64,000 nucleotides of DNA from Paucisalibacillus globulus (GTDB lineage Bacteria > Bacillota > Bacilli > Bacillales > Amphibacillaceae). The stretch spans positions 30,194-94,193 of the forward strand of contig NZ_LT855392.1 of assembly GCF_900184735.1 (NCBI RefSeq), given 5' to 3'. The notes under the pieces are model-generated. The model was not told the DNA's origin, did no database searches, and worked only from the letters and a program-made list of their open reading frames with translations. Positions within the stretch are counted from its first letter, which is position 1; the number at the start of each line of letters is the position of its first letter. Position numbers and translations under genes: made by a program. Below, one piece after another: positions 1 through 8,683 of the stretch.

Positions 1-94
1 TTCGCCCTTGACACCACACCCGTAAACCATTGTCGTGTTTGTCAAGAGCGATGGCGGTAAGATTTCCACCATCAAAAGTGTGGGTATTTTATTT

Positions 95-475
95 TTATGG
101 GCTTTTCATAGAACTTTTTACACTACCCATCATCTTCATTAAATCTGTTTCACTAATCCGTAATTTCTTGGCTTCTTCCTTCAATGGTAAAATGAAGTTC
201 TCGTAAAATGTTTGCTTCCGCTTCTCAATCAAAATATCCTTCGCATTCTCTGTTACAAACATTCCTACACCCCTTCGTTTATATAAAATGTCCTCCGTAA
301 CAAGCTCATTTATTCCCTTAGCTGCAGTGGCTGGATTGATTTTATAGAAAGCCGCAAATTCATTAGTTGATGGTACTCGTTCGCCTGCTTTTATCGTGTC
401 ATTTATGATTGAATCTTCTAGTTGTTCCTTAATTTGAAGGAATATTGGCTTGTTATCATCCAAATGGTTCTTCAT
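95..475 (-). CDS. GntR-family (YtrA subfamily) transcriptional repressor
   Basis: This 126-residue protein has an N-terminal GntR winged helix (about residues 8-75, with the typical segments IFLQIKEQLEDSI, RVPSTNEFA and RGVGMFVTE) followed by only a short helical tail, which is the YtrA-subfamily architecture. Such proteins usually repress an ABC transporter operon they belong to. Here the gene is last before the window edge, so any transporter genes would lie beyond base 1 and cannot be seen. A good promoter and an inverted repeat lie directly upstream (497-546), which suggests autorepression. Start chosen at the ATG preceded by an AAGGAG-type ribosome binding site. Confidence 0.85.
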   Translation of the reverse strand: MKNHLDDNKPIFLQIKEQLEDSIINDTIKAGERVPSTNEFAAFYKINPATAAKGINELVTEDILYKRRGVGMFVTENAKDILIEKRKQTFYENFILPLKEEAKKLRISETDLMKMMGSVKSSMKSP

Positions 476-496
476 CTTTAGGCTCCTTCGTTAAGT

Positions 497-520
497 GGTT
501 AATTACTTATGTAACTAACC
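497..520 (-). promoter_or_regulatory. Inverted-repeat operator of the GntR gene
   Basis: Two 10-base arms, GGTTAATTAC and GTAACTAACC, are separated by TTAT and match as an inverted repeat with one mismatch. The repeat overlaps the predicted -10 region of the GntR gene (TATGGT on the minus strand at 518-523). This position fits autorepression by the YtrA-type regulator; binding is inferred. Confidence 0.5.
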
Positions 521-546
521 ATATAACACAATATTTTATATGTCAA
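518..546 (-). promoter_or_regulatory. SigA-type promoter of the GntR gene
   Basis: On the minus strand TTGACA (541-546) is followed after 17 bases by TATGGT (518-523). The -35 is perfect and the -10 is moderate; the latter is covered by the inverted-repeat operator. Confidence 0.5.
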
Positions 547-570
547 CATAATTTGTAATTATTTTTAAAA

Positions 571-632
571 AATAATAAAAAAGGCCAGTTTCTCGGCATG
601 CTCATCTAAGCAAGTGAGAAACAGACCTCTTC
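571..632 (-). terminator. Terminator of the MBL-fold hydrolase gene
   Basis: GGCCAGTTTCTC (583-594) pairs with GAGAAACAGACC (616-627) with two mismatches. On the minus strand the hairpin is followed by a run of U (A-rich plus strand, 571-582), so it terminates the gene ending at 638. Confidence 0.7.
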
Positions 633-637
633 TATTT

Positions 638-1513
638 TTAACTTTCTAAGAGCCCATGAAGTGGTGTCTTTTGTGGATAGATAAGATAGTGCTCGCCCTC
701 TGTATGCACCACTAAATCTCCATAAACTGCTGTAGAAAATATATTTGTTTCTAAATCAAATAACTTCTTAATGACACGGTTAACTGGATGGCCATAATCA
801 TTGTATTTGCTATACGTAATAATTGCCACATCCGGGTCAACCATCTCTAGAAATTCTTCTGAGCTACTTGTTTTTGAACCATGGTGTGCAATTTTTATTA
901 TTTCTGCACGAACATCATATTTCTTCGCAACTTTTTCTTCTTGCTCATCTTCAATATCCCCTAAAAACAAGAAATCGATATCATTATAGCTAAGTTTTAA
1001 GGCAATTGATGACTGGTTATTGTTCTTCCTTTTGGCATATGCGTTTAAAATTCTAAAATCTAATAACGAGTCAATCGATATGTTTTCTCCTTCTCTTGCA
1101 ACAACCAGTGGAATTTCCCGTTTTCGTACTTCATTCATGTAATTTGCATATGCCCTAGTAATATGAAGTTTACCTGAGTCCAAAATTTTTGTAACCTTGA
1201 ATTCCTGCATGACCGCAGGTAACCCTCCTATATGATCTCTGTCTGGATGTGTAGCTATCAACAGATCAATCTTTTCAACTCCCAATTCTTTCAAATAAGA
1301 AACGACTTTATTACCAGCTTTTGGTGGACCACCATCAATTAAAATGGTTTTCCCGTTAGGAGTTTTCACAAATATACTGTCTCCTTGCCCAACGTTAATA
1401 AAATGCACTTCCATCTTTTTGACAGGTTGACTATGGGCAGGTGTACTGTCTAACGCCGCAAAAATCAGGAAAAATGCAATCAAAAAAGGAATAATTCTTC
1501 TGTATTGCAGCAT
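638..1513 (-). CDS. Secreted ComEC-type metallo-beta-lactamase-fold hydrolase
   Basis: The 291-residue protein has an N-terminal signal peptide (hydrophobic residues 8-22, likely cleavage near AHS) followed by a metallo-beta-lactamase fold. The metal motif reads THPDRDHIGG (about residues 88-97), the variant typical of the C-terminal domain of ComEC/Rec2 competence proteins and their stand-alone secreted relatives; later HHGSKTS and GHP segments complete the site. It lacks the ComEC membrane channel, so it is not ComEC itself. Family members are proposed nucleases or phosphodiesterases acting outside the membrane; the substrate is unknown. It is monocistronic, with its own terminator downstream. 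Confidence 0.8.
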   Translation of the reverse strand: MLQYRRIIPFLIAFFLIFAALDSTPAHSQPVKKMEVHFINVGQGDSIFVKTPNGKTILIDGGPPKAGNKVVSYLKELGVEKIDLLIATHPDRDHIGGLPAVMQEFKVTKILDSGKLHITRAYANYMNEVRKREIPLVVAREGENISIDSLLDFRILNAYAKRKNNNQSSIALKLSYNDIDFLFLGDIEDEQEEKVAKKYDVRAEIIKIAHHGSKTSSSEEFLEMVDPDVAIITYSKYNDYGHPVNRVIKKLFDLETNIFSTAVYGDLVVHTEGEHYLIYPQKTPLHGLLES

Positions 1514-1636
1514 GACGGATACATCCTTTATTAAAGAAACTTAGTGTTCCTTATTATCTTTTCACGTTCTGGTAGAAATATGATGTGAAACCTTTTTATT
1601 TTTAGTTCGTAAAAGTAAGTAAACTAAAAATAGGGG

Positions 1637-1828
1637 ATGTTTTCATTGTTTAGGGGGCTCACATTAGTTGGAAAAGTAAGTTTTGGGATTGGGATTGTTG
1701 CTATAGTTTTAGGTATCATTCTTTTTGTCGAGAATAATGTACCAATAAAAGAGCAGTATTTATCATTTAGTTTTATATTTTTGGGTATTGCGTCTTTTTT
1801 AGCTTGTTATTTAAACAAAAAGGAGTAA
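1637..1828 (+). CDS. Small two-helix membrane protein, unknown function
   Basis: The 63-residue product consists almost entirely of two hydrophobic segments (about residues 12-27 and 43-58) with a charged KKE end, so it is a small membrane protein. No family was recognised. The ATG at 1637 lies very close to the AGGGG ribosome binding site; a TTG at 1646 would have better spacing, so the start is uncertain. Confidence 0.55.
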   Translation: MFSLFRGLTLVGKVSFGIGIVAIVLGIILFVENNVPIKEQYLSFSFIFLGIASFLACYLNKKE

Positions 1829-1902
1829 GTTCCTCATTATTTAAAGGGATTTTTGTCCTACATGTCGAATTATATATTACCGTAGATTAAGGGGGAATTG
1901 AT

Positions 1903-1944
1903 ATGAGTACGAAACTTCATTCTTTAGAGGAATTAGCCAATTAG
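1903..1944 (+). CDS. 13-codon ORF with strong ribosome binding site; leader or broken gene start
   Basis: GGGGGAATTGAT followed by ATG is the best translation start in this stretch, yet the frame closes after 13 codons (MSTKLHSLEELAN). A 113-codon ORF starts 15 bases later in a different frame. This may be the N terminus of a gene now broken by a stop and frameshift, or a short upstream peptide. Nothing in the sequence decides between these. Confidence 0.3.
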   Translation: MSTKLHSLEELAN

Positions 1945-1958
1945 AATAGTAGTTAAAG

Positions 1959-2300
1959 GTGGAGATTTTAATTAACGTAGCAATGGTAGATATTACAGTA
2001 TCTAAAGAAAATCATGATTTAACAGAACGTGAATTAAAAATTTTGGAAGTATTACTCTTAAATCTAGCAGCAAGTGCCAATATGTTAGTAACCAAAGAAA
2101 ATATGATGTTTAATCCATTGGAGAAACAGGATAAAGATTTATTTTCTTTCCAGTTCGCTTGGCAAAAGTCTCTTCCAGAAGAATCGTATATCGAGTTCGC
2201 AGAGACTGTGGAGAAACGTTATCAAACGGCTCTTATGATGTCTGAAATTGATGATGTTTCGATTCGTCTTCAGGAGAATTCTTATCTAATAAAGAATTAG
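1959..2300 (+). CDS. Hypothetical protein (possibly the remainder of a disrupted gene)
   Basis: The ORF gives up to 113 residues from a GTG; an ATG at 1983 is an alternative. The product is soluble and helical with no recognised domain (segments LTERELKILEVLLLN and YIEFAETVEKRYQTALMM). Its own start has only a weak ribosome binding site, while the strong one belongs to the short ORF at 1903 in another frame, so the gene may be frameshifted. A bidirectional terminator follows. Confidence 0.45.
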   Translation: MEILINVAMVDITVSKENHDLTERELKILEVLLLNLAASANMLVTKENMMFNPLEKQDKDLFSFQFAWQKSLPEESYIEFAETVEKRYQTALMMSEIDDVSIRLQENSYLIKN

Positions 2301-2324
2301 GTTTGATACTTACTGGAATATAAG

Positions 2325-2364
2325 AAAAAACGCATTGGATTCTTTGAACCAATGCGTTTTTACT
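2325..2364. terminator. Bidirectional terminator between hypothetical gene and clpE
   Basis: ACGCATTGG (2330-2338) pairs perfectly with CCAATGCGT (2349-2357), flanked by A-run on the left and T-run on the right, so it can stop transcription from both converging genes. Confidence 0.85.
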
Positions 2365-2374
2365 ATTTTCATGG

Positions 2375-4519
2375 CTATGCTCTAGTTACTACTACTTCAC
2401 CATTCTTCACAGATACATGAACCTTATCCACATTTTCTTCTTCCAATAGAAGGTCTGTTAATGGATCTTCGATTTTATCTTGGATGACACGGCGAAGTGG
2501 ACGTGCACCAAATTTAGGGTCATATCCAAGTTTTACAAGTGCTTTTTTCGCGTCATTTGTAATGGTAATTTCAATATTATTTTCTTTAATTGTGTCAGTA
2601 AGTTCAGCTAACATTAAATCAATAATGCTCATTAAGCTTTCTTCTGTTAATTCATTGAAGTTAATAATCGCGTCAAAACGGTTTAAGAACTCCGGTTTGA
2701 AGTAAGCACTTAAGTTCTCTAATACGGATACAGACTCATGTTTTTCTTTATTAAAACCGACAGTAATCGGTTTTAAACCAGTTCCAGCATTGCTTGTCAT
2801 GATAATTACTGTATCCTTAAAGCTTACCCTTCTACCTTGTGAGTCTGTTAAATGGCCATCTTCCATGATTTGCAAGAACATATTTTGCACATCTGGATGT
2901 GCTTTTTCAATCTCGTCTAATAAAACAATGGAATATGGGTTACGACGAACACGTTCTGTTAATTGGCCAGCCTCGTCATGACCGATATATCCTGGAGGAG
3001 ATCCGATAAGTTTAGACACGGAATGCTTCTCCATATATTCACTCATGTCAAGACGAATCATTGCTTCACGAGTACCAAATAATTCTTCAGCAAGTGCTTT
3101 CGTTAGCTCGGTTTTACCGACACCAGTTGGACCAACAAAAAGAAATGATCCTATTGGACGATGCTTCGATTTTAATCCTGCACGGCTACGGCGGATTGCT
3201 TTTGCTACCTTATCAACGGCTTCTCCTTGACCAATTACTTTTTTACGAAGATTATCACCGATGTTTTTCATTTTTTCTTGTTCATCTGCTTGTAGTTTTG
3301 TCACAGGAATACCTGTTTTTTCTTCTACAATTAGTTGAATATCTGACACATCTACATCGATAACTTGTTCTTCACCTATTGCTTTCTCCAGTTGTTTCTG
3401 CAGTTGAATCTCTTGGTAGCGTAAGTTAGCCGCTCTCTCGTAGTCTTCTTGTTCTGCAGCTGCTTCTTTTTCTTTTATTATCTCATCTAGTCTATTTTGG
3501 ATAGAGTTTGAATCTTTTTGTGCGTTAGCTAAATTCAAACGAGAACCAACCTCATCCATTAGATCAATCGCTTTATCTGGTAAGAAACGATCTTGAATGT
3601 AACGATCTGATAATGTTACAAACGCTTGGATTGCTTCATCAGAATAGCGCACTTCATGGAATTTTTCGTATTTATCTTTAATACCATTTAATATTTGTAC
3701 TGCTTCTTCAGTAGATGGTTCCTTAACAATTATTGGTTGGAAACGACGTTCAAGTGCCGCATCTTTTTCAATTTGACGATACTCTTTTAATGTGGTTGCA
3801 CCAATAATTTGAAGCTCTCCACGAGCTAAAGCTGGTTTTAGAATATTACCTGCATCCATTTGCGAGCCTTCTGCAGTACCAGCCCCAACTAGTAAGTGCA
3901 CCTCATCGATGAACAGAATTGTCTCTTGACGTTGTTGCAACTCTTTGATTAGTTGTTTCATTCTCTCTTCGAATTGACCACGTACCCCAGTATTTGCAAC
4001 AAGGGATGCAACGTCTAATATATATACTTCCTTATTCATTAATTTTGCAGGAACTTGGCCTTCTGTTATTTTTAAAGCTAATCCTTCCGCAATAGCTGTT
4101 TTACCAACACCTGGTTCCCCAATTAGAACAGGATTATTTTTTGTTCTTCTATTTAAGGTTTCAATGACACGCTTCACTTCTTGGTCACGCCCAATTACTG
4201 GGTCGATATTACCAGAACGCGCAGCATCGGTTAAGTTTCTACCTAATTGATCTAATAGACCATTTCGTTTTGCTTGTTTTTGTTTCGTTTTTGTTGTTGT
4301 ATGTGAATTCATTTGACCATTATTTTGGAAAAAGTTTGACGCAAAATCATTTTCATGACTATCTGAAAATGGATTCTGGAAAAGTCCATTTGCATTCATC
4401 ATATTATCTTGGATTTCACGGAAACATGAATTGCATAGGTGCATTTGCATCTTCTCATGATTCATTTGCATAGCCATATTGATATTTGCTTCATTGACAC
4501 CACATTGTTGACACTTCAT
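2375..4519 (-). CDS. clpE: ClpE, ATP-dependent Clp protease ATPase subunit
   Basis: This Hsp100 unfoldase delivers substrates to ClpP under heat and misfolding stress. The start was placed at MKCQQCG (ATG at 4517-4519) because an AGGAGG site sits 7 bases upstream and because the longer reading frame runs through the promoter. The 714-residue protein shows the ClpE-specific N-terminal zinc finger (CxxC near residues 3-6 and a second CNSC), AAA domain 1 with GEPGVGKT, a UVR-like middle coiled coil, and AAA domain 2 with GPTGVGKT. B. subtilis ClpE is about 699 residues. Two CtsR operators cover the promoter. Confidence 0.93.
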   Translation of the reverse strand: MKCQQCGVNEANINMAMQMNHEKMQMHLCNSCFREIQDNMMNANGLFQNPFSDSHENDFASNFFQNNGQMNSHTTTKTKQKQAKRNGLLDQLGRNLTDAARSGNIDPVIGRDQEVKRVIETLNRRTKNNPVLIGEPGVGKTAIAEGLALKITEGQVPAKLMNKEVYILDVASLVANTGVRGQFEERMKQLIKELQQRQETILFIDEVHLLVGAGTAEGSQMDAGNILKPALARGELQIIGATTLKEYRQIEKDAALERRFQPIIVKEPSTEEAVQILNGIKDKYEKFHEVRYSDEAIQAFVTLSDRYIQDRFLPDKAIDLMDEVGSRLNLANAQKDSNSIQNRLDEIIKEKEAAAEQEDYERAANLRYQEIQLQKQLEKAIGEEQVIDVDVSDIQLIVEEKTGIPVTKLQADEQEKMKNIGDNLRKKVIGQGEAVDKVAKAIRRSRAGLKSKHRPIGSFLFVGPTGVGKTELTKALAEELFGTREAMIRLDMSEYMEKHSVSKLIGSPPGYIGHDEAGQLTERVRRNPYSIVLLDEIEKAHPDVQNMFLQIMEDGHLTDSQGRRVSFKDTVIIMTSNAGTGLKPITVGFNKEKHESVSVLENLSAYFKPEFLNRFDAIINFNELTEESLMSIIDLMLAELTDTIKENNIEITITNDAKKALVKLGYDPKFGARPLRRVIQDKIEDPLTDLLLEEENVDKVHVSVKNGEVVVTRA

Positions 4520-4558
4520 ATATCCATTCCTCCTAATTAAGTAAGTATAAAGATCAAA

Positions 4559-4581
4559 TTTGACTTTGACTATCTTTGACC
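4559..4581 (-). promoter_or_regulatory. CtsR operator 1 of clpE, with an extra heptad
   Basis: Plus-strand TTTGACT ATC TTTGACC (4565-4581) is the exact CtsR direct-repeat heptad pair (AGTCAAA-type on the minus strand). A third heptad TTTGACT (4559-4565) abuts it. The site lies just downstream of the -10 hexamer. Confidence 0.88.
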
Positions 4582-4591
4582 TTATGACTTT

Positions 4592-4620
4592 ATTATACTC
4601 TGACCTTTTTTGACTTTCAA
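4592..4620 (-). promoter_or_regulatory. SigA promoter of clpE with CtsR operator 2 in the spacer
   Basis: Minus strand TTGAAA (4615-4620), 17-base spacer, TATAAT (4592-4597). A second CtsR heptad pair, TCTGACC TTT TTTGACT on the plus strand (4599-4615), fills the spacer, with one deviation from the consensus. Two operators bracketing the -10 predict tight heat-inducible repression by CtsR. Confidence 0.85.
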
Positions 4621-4716
4621 GTGTTTTGTTCAAAAAACATATTCTTCCATCTTATTTCATAACTATCTATGATGAGAATTAATCTATTTAATTAAAACCG
4701 AAAGTTGGTGTTAATA

Positions 4717-5196
4717 ATGACTGTTAAGAATACAGTCTTTATTAGTTTGGTAATTATACTTTTTATAGCCGGTTGTTCAGGTATGAATACTACTACAAAT
4801 CCAAAAGAATCTACTTTAACAGAGGATGAAAAATTGGAACAACGAATTCAGACGTTCTTGGATGAAGTTACTAAAGTAGTCATGGATAAAGACTTCGAGA
4901 CTTTCTACCAGATGTGGATTCCGCCAGAAGCCCAATTCGATGTTGATAAGGAAGAAATACGTAAATTATTTGATAATTGGTTTATAAAATATGATGAATA
5001 TAGTTTTGATTTTATTGAAATCTCAGAGATTCTGGAATCAGATGGTTATACAGTGATAATAGTTTTTGTAAACGCTAAAACGACCTTTAACGGAAAGGAA
5101 GAAAACGGAAAAGCTAGCGTAACCATTTTGGAAGTAGACAATGATTGGGGATATACTTTTGATTTTGACGGTGTTCGTTTTGTACGTGAAGACTGA
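4717..5196 (+). CDS. Lipoprotein of unknown function
   Basis: The 159-residue protein begins with a lipoprotein signal: a hydrophobic stretch ending in LFIAGC, where the Cys would be lipidated. The mature part is acidic and looks like an NTF2/DUF4878-type small fold (a region around TFYQMWIPPEAQFDV followed by alternating strands), but the family was not firmly identified. The ATG at 4717 was chosen over an upstream TTG at 4705 because the latter would only add four residues. It is monocistronic, ending at a bidirectional terminator shared with pdaA. Confidence 0.65.
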   Translation: MTVKNTVFISLVIILFIAGCSGMNTTTNPKESTLTEDEKLEQRIQTFLDEVTKVVMDKDFETFYQMWIPPEAQFDVDKEEIRKLFDNWFIKYDEYSFDFIEISEILESDGYTVIIVFVNAKTTFNGKEENGKASVTILEVDNDWGYTFDFDGVRFVRED

Positions 5197-5257
5197 AAAC
5201 TGCTATTAAATTAGAATTGGAAGACTTTGAACCAACTGAATAAGAATATGAAATAAA

Positions 5258-5295
5258 ACAAGCTCCCCTATCATCTTAGATAGAGGAGCTTTTCA
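5258..5295. terminator. Bidirectional terminator
   Basis: GCTCCCCTATC (5262-5272) pairs with GATAGAGGAGC (5279-5289) with one mismatch, with A-rich left and T-rich right flanks. It serves the converging lipoprotein and pdaA genes. Confidence 0.8.
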
Positions 5296-5311
5296 CATAA
5301 TTATGCATCAA

Positions 5312-6103
5312 TTAGTACCCATAAATAGGTTGTGGCATTTTTTTCTTTATTACAAAATCATCTAAACTCTTGAAAGTGTATCCTTCTTTTTTCAAATCTT
5401 GAATGATTTTCTCCAGTGCTTTTGCATTATCCTCCGATACTGCGTGAAGTAAGATAATGGCTCCTGGATGTACCTGCTTCATTACTTGATCATAAGCGTA
5501 CTGCCAACCTTTTTGAGCATTTGTATTCCAATCAATGATTGCTATGGACCAGAATACGTGAATATATCCTAGTTCATTTGCCCACTCTAGTGTTTGTTGA
5601 TTAAACATTCCTTTAGGTGGCCTCACATATTTAATATCTTTTTGATTAGAAGCCTTTGACACAGCCTGCTCTAATGTTTCTAATTCGCGCTTCATTACTT
5701 CTTTATTCACTGTTGTAAAATCTGGATGATGATAAGAATGGTTTCCTATTATATGACCTTCATCAACCATTCGTTTTATTAAATCGGTCGCAGAATTGAC
5801 GTAGTGCCCTGTTACAAAGAAAGTTGCTGGAACCTTCTCTTTCTTTAATACATCTAATATCTCATCTGTATAGCCTTGTTCATAGCCATTATCAAATGTT
5901 AAGTATAGTGTTTTTTCACCGGAATCGTCTACATAATATGCACCGTGTTCCCGTAGGATTTCACTATATTTTCCAACATCCGGAATTTCGTTATTTGAAT
6001 TCTTTTTATATCCCCAACCATAACCCCGAGCTTCTACCTCATTGAATTGAATACAAAAAAAGGCAAGAAAAAATATCAGGGTGGTTACCATAAGTTTACG
6101 CAT
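5312..6103 (-). CDS. pdaA: PdaA-like N-acetylmuramic acid deacetylase (spore cortex)
   Basis: This is a secreted carbohydrate esterase family 4 deacetylase. In B. subtilis PdaA removes the acetyl group from muramic acid after CwlD action, giving the muramic delta-lactam needed for cortex lysis at germination. The start at MRKLM (ATG 6101-6103) follows AGGTGGGG and gives 263 residues, the same length as B. subtilis PdaA; a longer frame would run into the next gene. Signal peptide at residues 1-26. NodB-fold motifs: TFDNGYEQGY (catalytic Asp region), HSYHHPDF (metal-binding His pair), RPPKG. It lies next to yfkD and other yfk-type genes as in B. subtilis. Confidence 0.88.
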   Translation of the reverse strand: MRKLMVTTLIFFLAFFCIQFNEVEARGYGWGYKKNSNNEIPDVGKYSEILREHGAYYVDDSGEKTLYLTFDNGYEQGYTDEILDVLKKEKVPATFFVTGHYVNSATDLIKRMVDEGHIIGNHSYHHPDFTTVNKEVMKRELETLEQAVSKASNQKDIKYVRPPKGMFNQQTLEWANELGYIHVFWSIAIIDWNTNAQKGWQYAYDQVMKQVHPGAIILLHAVSEDNAKALEKIIQDLKKEGYTFKSLDDFVIKKKMPQPIYGY

Positions 6104-6155
6104 AGATACCCCACCTATTTTTTTCTTACCTTTTGCAAAAACCTCGATATTTATT

Positions 6156-7463
6156 CTACAAAAATAGTGATGCTGCCCATCCAAAAATGAACAATGGAAT
6201 ATTAAAGTGGATAAACGTAGGAACACAAGTATCCCAAATGTGGTTGTGTTTGCCGTCTGCATTTAATCCTGATGTCGGTCCTAATGTACTGTCGGAAGCT
6301 GGAGAACCAGCATCCCCAAGGGCACCTGCTGTTCCAATTAATGCAGCAGTTGCTAGCGGTGAAAAACCAGCTGCTAAGCAAATCGGTACAAATAACGCCG
6401 CGATAATTGGAATCGTACCAAAGGACGAGCCAATTCCTATTGTAACCACTAATCCCACTAGTAAAAGTACAAAAGAGATTAATATCTTATTATCCCCTAA
6501 GAAACCTGATGACACCTCGACTAACGCATCAACTGCACCTGTTTCTTTTAGAATTGTCCCGTAACCAGATGCAACAAGCATCACAAATGCAATCGTACTC
6601 ATCATACTGACACCATCAGCGACAATCTTGTCACTCTTAGAGAATGGAACAACGAAGAAGGCAACCATCAAGATAAGTCCGGTTAATGCCCCTAATACTA
6701 GGTTTCCTGTAATAATTTGTACGATAAGTGCACCTAAAATGGCAACTATCGTAAGTAAATGTTTTGTATTAAATGTCACTTTTTCTTCTATCGGCTTAAC
6801 GATATTAGCCATACCTTCTACATCAGGCAGGGCCTCTTTATCTTTACGATATGTGAAGAATACACCAATTAATAATCCCACTATCATCCCTAAGCCAGGG
6901 ATTATCATTGCAAGTGATACTTCACTTAACGTAATATCTGCACCGTTTTGTGTCATGCCATCTAGAATAATACCATGGAAAATGAGTCCAAACCCCGCAG
7001 GTATCATGATATATGGAGCCTTCAGTCCAAATGTTAGTGCAAGAGCAACTCCCCGTCGGTCAATACGCATCTGATCAAATAGCTTTAATAACGGTGGTAT
7101 CAGAATAGGGATGAATGCAATATGAACTGGTACTACGTTTTGTGATAAGGAAGCTACACCTGCAATAGCAAGTAATAACATCGTCTTCTTTCCTGTTAAG
7201 ATTCTGATTAAGAAATTTACTAATAAGGTTGTAATTCCTGTATAGCTAATGGCTACAGCAAAAGCACCTAACAACACATAACTTAATGCAGTGTTGGCTT
7301 GCCCTCCCATTCCACTAATTAGCATTTCAATAGATTCAATTATATTTAACCCAGACATTAATCCAGCTACAACTGCTGAAATGATAATGGCTACTATAAC
7401 ATTTACTCGGAACAAACTTAAAGTTGTCATTAATAATACCGAAATAACTACTACCCATTCCAT
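6156..7463 (-). CDS. YuiF-like NhaC-superfamily Na+/H+ antiporter family protein
   Basis: The 435-residue protein is a polytopic membrane carrier with about 11-12 hydrophobic segments. The pattern (MEWVVVISVLLM, QNVVPVHIAFIPILIPP, GSSFGTIPIIAALFVPI, GDAGSPASDSTLGPTSG) is that of the Na+/H+ antiporter/amino-acid permease family that includes B. subtilis YuiF. The ion or amino-acid substrate cannot be read from the sequence. The gene ends 52 bases before the pdaA start and has a GGGGGAA ribosome binding site, so it may be cotranscribed with pdaA. Confidence 0.75.
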   Translation of the reverse strand: MEWVVVISVLLMTTLSLFRVNVIVAIIISAVVAGLMSGLNIIESIEMLISGMGGQANTALSYVLLGAFAVAISYTGITTLLVNFLIRILTGKKTMLLLAIAGVASLSQNVVPVHIAFIPILIPPLLKLFDQMRIDRRGVALALTFGLKAPYIMIPAGFGLIFHGIILDGMTQNGADITLSEVSLAMIIPGLGMIVGLLIGVFFTYRKDKEALPDVEGMANIVKPIEEKVTFNTKHLLTIVAILGALIVQIITGNLVLGALTGLILMVAFFVVPFSKSDKIVADGVSMMSTIAFVMLVASGYGTILKETGAVDALVEVSSGFLGDNKILISFVLLLVGLVVTIGIGSSFGTIPIIAALFVPICLAAGFSPLATAALIGTAGALGDAGSPASDSTLGPTSGLNADGKHNHIWDTCVPTFIHFNIPLFIFGWAASLFL

Positions 7464-7678
7464 TTTTCTTCCCCCTAAGAAACTATCACTTTATTACTTT
7501 ATCATACTAAAGCAATAAAGCATAAAAATCAACCCCTATTATAGAAAAAATAAGTAGACTCCATTTTCCGAAAAGACAGTTTTCTTTTTTGATTTATAAT
7601 TTGATTTATAAAGAGATCTTATGTATCATTTCAACACCATAACACCATCAATAAGATTCATCATAAAAAGAATGCATT

Positions 7679-7715
7679 GTAAAAAGCCCTGCATGTACAG
7701 AGCCTTTTAGAATTT
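7679..7715. terminator. Probable terminator downstream of yfkD
   Basis: An imperfect hairpin AAAAGCCCTG ... CAGAGCCTTTT (two mismatches) lies just after the yfkD stop on the minus strand, with an A-rich plus-strand flank that reads as U on the transcript. Confidence 0.5.
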
Positions 7716-7721
7716 CAGTAG

Positions 7722-8519
7722 TTACTTTATCTCAACCGAAAATGATACATGGTCTTGAATTGGAATCCATGCACCAATTCCTTGTTTTGTTACATTTTTA
7801 ATAACCAATGATTTCTTGGTGCCTTTTAATTGAATATATACTTCTCCAAATGTTACCTTCCCTTTCTCGTTTACAGCTGGAGCAAATGCGTGTAGATATC
7901 CGTACTTTTGTGATGGAACACTATAAGAATTGCCTTTTTTTGTTCCTGCTCCAATTGTTGTTGCATAGGAAAGGGGTAATTTTGTTTCTTGTTTGGCTTT
8001 TATAATCATCATTTGTTTCACATCATCTGGGTTAGCGATTTTATTTGTTAAAGCACCTTTAATTTCCTTTTGTGCTTGCTGGTTATAACTTAATTTCTGA
8101 GCATCCTTACCACCAATATTATTCAGTTCATTAACATTTATGTTTTGATACTCCCAATTAATATTGGTATCATCAGATTCGTAGTTAAGTGGCCAACGTC
8201 CTAGAAATACCATTCCGCGGTAGCCAAAGCCAATTGGCGATGGATCAATTGAGGACTCATTTAGCATTTTAATTAAATTGGGGTTACTTATCGGAACCTC
8301 CGTACTATCCATTAATTCTTGTGTTAATTCACTTGGCTCAATTACTTCTTCATCTTCAGTAGAATTGGGAAATGTATTTTCTTTTGAAATATCCACGACA
8401 TGACTTGGAATTTCGAATTGATTCTTTGTTTCTTCCTTTTTTTCCGCTGCAGAGATCAAAATTGGAGCTTGGAGCACTAGTAGAAATGTAATTAATGCTA
8501 TGATATATTTATTCTTCAT
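7722..8519 (-). CDS. yfkD: YfkD-family secreted protein
   Basis: From the ATG at 8517-8519 (AGAGGA site upstream) the product has 265 residues, very close to B. subtilis YfkD (264). It has a signal peptide (residues 4-22, ending ISAAEK), an acidic linker, and a C-terminal beta-rich domain beginning near GFGYRGMVFLGRWPLNY. The function of the YfkD family is unknown; it is restricted to Bacillales. It is divergent from an MFS gene like yfkF, as expected for this locus. Confidence 0.75.
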   Translation of the reverse strand: MKNKYIIALITFLLVLQAPILISAAEKKEETKNQFEIPSHVVDISKENTFPNSTEDEEVIEPSELTQELMDSTEVPISNPNLIKMLNESSIDPSPIGFGYRGMVFLGRWPLNYESDDTNINWEYQNINVNELNNIGGKDAQKLSYNQQAQKEIKGALTNKIANPDDVKQMMIIKAKQETKLPLSYATTIGAGTKKGNSYSVPSQKYGYLHAFAPAVNEKGKVTFGEVYIQLKGTKKSLVIKNVTKQGIGAWIPIQDHVSFSVEIK

Positions 8520-8683
8520 CTGTCCATTCCTCTCTTTTTTGCAGTATGGAAATTGTAATTTCCTGTTCTGCATAAGTAAGTGTATCTAAGGTATTCGCCC
8601 AATGCTATTACCTTAGATTTCTTACCTTAGTTTTTTCGAGGGTTTACATTTTATACATAGTTATCATCTTTAGGGGGAACAAA

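Noticed and set aside
1-94. Possible partial gene at the left edge
   Set aside because: Short open stretches exist in both directions, but there is no start signal, and too little sequence to recognise a protein.
4520-4633. Extension of clpE to an upstream ATG
   Set aside because: This stretch holds the -35, -10 and CtsR operators; the zinc-finger start MKCQQCG with AGGAGG is the real one.
6104-6262. Extension of pdaA to 6262
   Set aside because: It overlaps the yuiF-like gene and precedes a typical signal peptide with its own ribosome binding site.
6133-7518. Plus-strand frames opposite the YuiF-like antiporter
   Set aside because: They mirror hydrophobic codons of a well-supported membrane protein and lack ribosome binding sites.
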